Source: JADKAV01 sp037045455
Lineage (GTDB): Bacteria > Actinomycetota > Actinomycetes > S36-B12 > UBA10799
NCBI GenBank assembly: GCA_037045455.1
Contig: JBAOIN010000016.1
Span: 124,001-188,000 of the forward strand
Length of the DNA stretch: 64,000 bases
Reading direction: 5' to 3'
In this document: positions 62,523 through 64,000 of the stretch, in pieces
How the letters are laid out: every line of letters starts with the position of its first letter
Position numbering within the stretch: position 1 is the stretch's first letter
Position numbers and translations under genes: made by a program
The notes under the pieces: generated by a model
What the model saw: the letters and a program-made list of their open reading frames with translations, nothing else
Database searches by the model: none
What the model was told of the DNA's origin: nothing

Positions 62523-62819
62523 ACTGCGGAACCTCACGGTCGCTGCCGGCCCGCGGCCACCCGAGCCGACGGCGACGATCTGGGCCGTGTACTTCTTGCC
62601 CTTGTGCACGTGGGCCGTGAACACCCCTTTGCTCGTGGTCTTCCACGCTTTGAACTTCTTGCCGCCGGGCTTGGAGATCCGGACTCGGTAGGACGTCGCA
62701 CCAGAGACCACCCGCCAGGTGATCTTCGCCTGCCCCTTGTGCACCTTTGCTTTGACGCCGGTCACCTTCGCCGGTGGCAGAACTGGTGATGCAGGAAGTG
62801 TCACCGGTGCGGAAGCCAC
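62520..62819 (-). CDS. Fibronectin III-like fragment
   Basis: 99 residues from GTG 62819: a Pro/Val-rich start (LPASPVLPPAKVTGVKAKVH) and one FnIII domain (ITWRVVSGATSYRVRISKPG, YTAQIVAVGSGGRGPAATVR). No signal peptide in this frame. It could be the tail of an exported protein whose 5' end is lost or frameshifted, like the tail of the subtilase at 11855. The extent is uncertain. Confidence 0.5.
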   Translation of the reverse strand: MASAPVTLPASPVLPPAKVTGVKAKVHKGQAKITWRVVSGATSYRVRISKPGGKKFKAWKTTSKGVFTAHVHKGKKYTAQIVAVGSGGRGPAATVRFRS

Positions 62820-62868
62820 TGACGGAGCAGAAACCCCGGCTGCATCGCAACAGCCGAACGAGCCTCAC

Positions 62869-63192
62869 TCACCCGACCCGCCACACCTCCACGACCCCAC
62901 TGGCCACTGCGCACGGGGTGTTGGAAACTCTCGCGATCGCATCCTCCAACGAATCGGCCTCGATCAGCGCAAAACCCGCCACGGGCAGGGTTGTCTGCAT
63001 GAACGGGCCTACCTCGGCGCGAGTCCCGCGGCCGTGGGTGTTGGTCACGCGGACCGGGTCGCGCAGCGTGCCAACATCCGCTCCTTCTGCGACGAGTCGG
63101 GCGTCGTGCTCATGGGCTGCATCGCGCAACGCGACGGGAGTCTGGTCGTAGCCGGCTTGGTCGCCGTAGCCGATGGTCAGGAAGCGAGGCAT
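62869..63192 (-). CDS. YCII-related domain protein
   Basis: 107 residues: MPRFLTIGYGDQAGYDQTP, ARLVAEGADVGTLRDPVRV, PVAGFALIEADSLEDAIARV, GVVEVWRVG. DGPF/YCII-fold, usually linked to sigma factors; function not established. -10 TACCGT six bases before the ATG. Confidence 0.8.
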   Translation of the reverse strand: MPRFLTIGYGDQAGYDQTPVALRDAAHEHDARLVAEGADVGTLRDPVRVTNTHGRGTRAEVGPFMQTTLPVAGFALIEADSLEDAIARVSNTPCAVASGVVEVWRVG

Positions 63193-63198
63193 GACTTC

Positions 63199-63204
63199 AC
63201 GGTA
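63199..63204 (-). promoter_or_regulatory. -10 element TACCGT of the YCII gene, leaderless
   Basis: On the minus strand TACCGT ends six bases before the ATG at 63192. Confidence 0.45.
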
Positions 63205-63282
63205 GGTGGGTCGGGGCGGGGCTGGACAGAAGTGAGCGGAAGCCGGACAGTTCCCACATCGAGCCGCTGGCGAATCCTGTAC

Positions 63283-63693
63283 TCAAGCCGTCGGCTCAGC
63301 GCGATACAGCTCCGCCAATGCAGCGAGCGGGACCAGCGATTCCGCCTTCTCGGTCAGTGCCGCGTCAAACGTCACCAAGGCGTCTGCCTGCAACCGGGCA
63401 ACAGCGATGTACTCGGCGTCGCGCAGGTCCTTCCAACCGTGCTCGCGAGCTAGGTCCCAGGCCGTGCGGCGCGACACCCGGTCGCCCAGCAACCGCACCT
63501 TGATTTCTGTGAGCCGTTCGTGGATCTGCAAAGCCTCCCGGTCGTCCAGCCGGCCTTCGCGCACCTCGCCCAGGAGTAACTCGAGTGCCCGTGTGCGAAG
63601 GGAGTTGGGCGCCACGAGTTGGTGCCCAGGATTGAGTTGGCCGTCGTGCCGAACCACCCAGAGCAACGTTGGCGCGTCGATGGCGTATCTCAT
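63283..63693 (-). CDS. PIN-domain protein (VapC-like), unpaired
   Basis: 136 residues. PIN fold with the first acidic residue in MRYAIDAPTLLWVVRHD, the Glu in LRTRALELLLGEV, and late Asp in WKDLRDAEYIAVARLQADAL and VTFDAALTE. VapC toxins have this size, but no antitoxin is adjacent: the upstream gap is 43 bases. -10 TACCCT six bases before the ATG. It may be a stand-alone RNase. Confidence 0.8.
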   Translation of the reverse strand: MRYAIDAPTLLWVVRHDGQLNPGHQLVAPNSLRTRALELLLGEVREGRLDDREALQIHERLTEIKVRLLGDRVSRRTAWDLAREHGWKDLRDAEYIAVARLQADALVTFDAALTEKAESLVPLAALAELYRAEPTA

Positions 63694-63699
63694 GGGTTG

Positions 63700-63705
63700 A
63701 GGGTA
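63700..63705 (-). promoter_or_regulatory. -10 element TACCCT of the PIN gene, leaderless
   Basis: On the minus strand TACCCT ends six bases before the ATG at 63693. Confidence 0.45.
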
Positions 63706-63723
63706 GGCACAGGCGCAACGGGG

Positions 63724-63729
63724 TAGATC
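63724..63729 (+). promoter_or_regulatory. -10 element TAGATC of the mutase-like gene, leaderless
   Basis: TAGATC ends six bases before the GTG at 63736. Confidence 0.45.
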
Positions 63730-63735
63730 ACAACC

Positions 63736-64000
63736 GTGACCAAGACCGACTCCTTCCGCGCATTGCACAGCGGCGGCTTTGTCCTGCCCAACGCCTGGGA
63801 CCCCGGGTCTGCGCGCATCCTCGAACGCGTCGGCTTCCCCGCGATCGCCACTACGAGCGCGGGCGTCGCTTGGTCATGTGGCGTGCCCGACGGGGGAGCA
63901 CTGGACTGGGAATCGATGCTCGAGCGCATAACGCGCATCGTGCAGGCCGTTGACGTACCGGTGACCGCTGACCTGGAATCCGGCTACGACGACGTGGCCC
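63736..64000 (+). CDS. Isocitrate lyase / PEP mutase family enzyme, N-terminal part
   Basis: 88 residues before the window ends. FRALHSGGFVLPNAWDPGSA and ILERVGFPAIATTSAGVAWS are the usual start of the phosphoenolpyruvate mutase/isocitrate lyase superfamily; VPVTADLESGYDD carries the metal-binding Asp. C-C bond lyase or mutase of unknown substrate. The remainder lies outside. Confidence 0.85.
   Translation, partial: MTKTDSFRALHSGGFVLPNAWDPGSARILERVGFPAIATTSAGVAWSCGVPDGGALDWESMLERITRIVQAVDVPVTADLESGYDDVA

Overview
The window is GC-rich, tightly packed actinobacterial DNA. The lineage is indicated by a mycothiol S-conjugate amidase (mca), DUF501, DUF3817, DUF4245 and DUF6542 proteins, two 13E12-type DUF222-HNH genes, and many leaderless promoters with a -10 hexamer 6-8 bases before the start codon. 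The right third (mca, two small membrane proteins, isoprenyl transferase, phoH2, polysaccharide deacetylase, fumarase, DUF4245, xseA, xseB, ispH, ychF) follows, as I recall it, the gene order of the Mycobacterium tuberculosis Rv1082-Rv1112 region. I cannot name a genus.

Layout. 1-2.7 kb: a histidine kinase (cut by the left edge) and a response regulator whose 3' ends overlap, then a divergent COG4705 membrane protein across a promoter with two pairs of 11-bp repeats. 2.8-4.0 kb: first 13E12-type gene, broken, with an SOS-like box. 4.1-5.4 kb: ArsR repressor and a double SRPBCC protein. 5.4-11.5 kb: DUF4262, glmS, a TipA-like MerR regulator with a textbook promoter, ftsB-like, DUF501, ppx, ACT protein, deformylase, tRNA-Leu(UAA). 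11.5-20.8 kb: a tRNA-like tandem repeat, a frameshifted secreted subtilase, BAX-inhibitor-like membrane protein, MBL hydrolase, SGNH hydrolase, secreted endo/exonuclease/phosphatase protein, PucR regulator, GNAT and a lipase. 20.8-26.4 kb: a GAF-PAS-degenerate-GGDEF protein, then a 2-hydroxyacyl-CoA-dehydratase/benzoyl-CoA-reductase-type cluster (two subunits, a 46-residue ORF, activator ATPase). 26.4-27.7 kb: second 13E12-type copy. 27.8-40.9 kb: regulators, transporters, msrA, a PAS-GGDEF cyclase and a large membrane-anchored glycosidase-like protein. 41-45.8 kb: second subtilase, FIST protein, threonine dehydratase, rhodanese lipoprotein under a CsoR/CstR-type operator, greA. 45.9-64 kb: the mycobacteria-like block with insertions: an ABC-2 permease with a partner ATPase that has lost its catalytic motifs, and three tandem secreted SLT-like proteins, each with a CRP-type box.

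Two points shape all interpretation. Most apparent pseudogenes, including the housekeeping genes fumarase and ychF, are split by single extra C or G bases; every break resolved at base level is an insertion, so sequence error is likelier than decay. And many start codons can be fixed from leaderless -10 spacing.

The best candidates for undescribed biology are the dehydratase cluster with its coupled small ORF, the motif-less ABC ATPase, the CRP-box-linked SLT trio, and the rhodanese gene whose promoter is covered by a CsoR/CstR-type operator.
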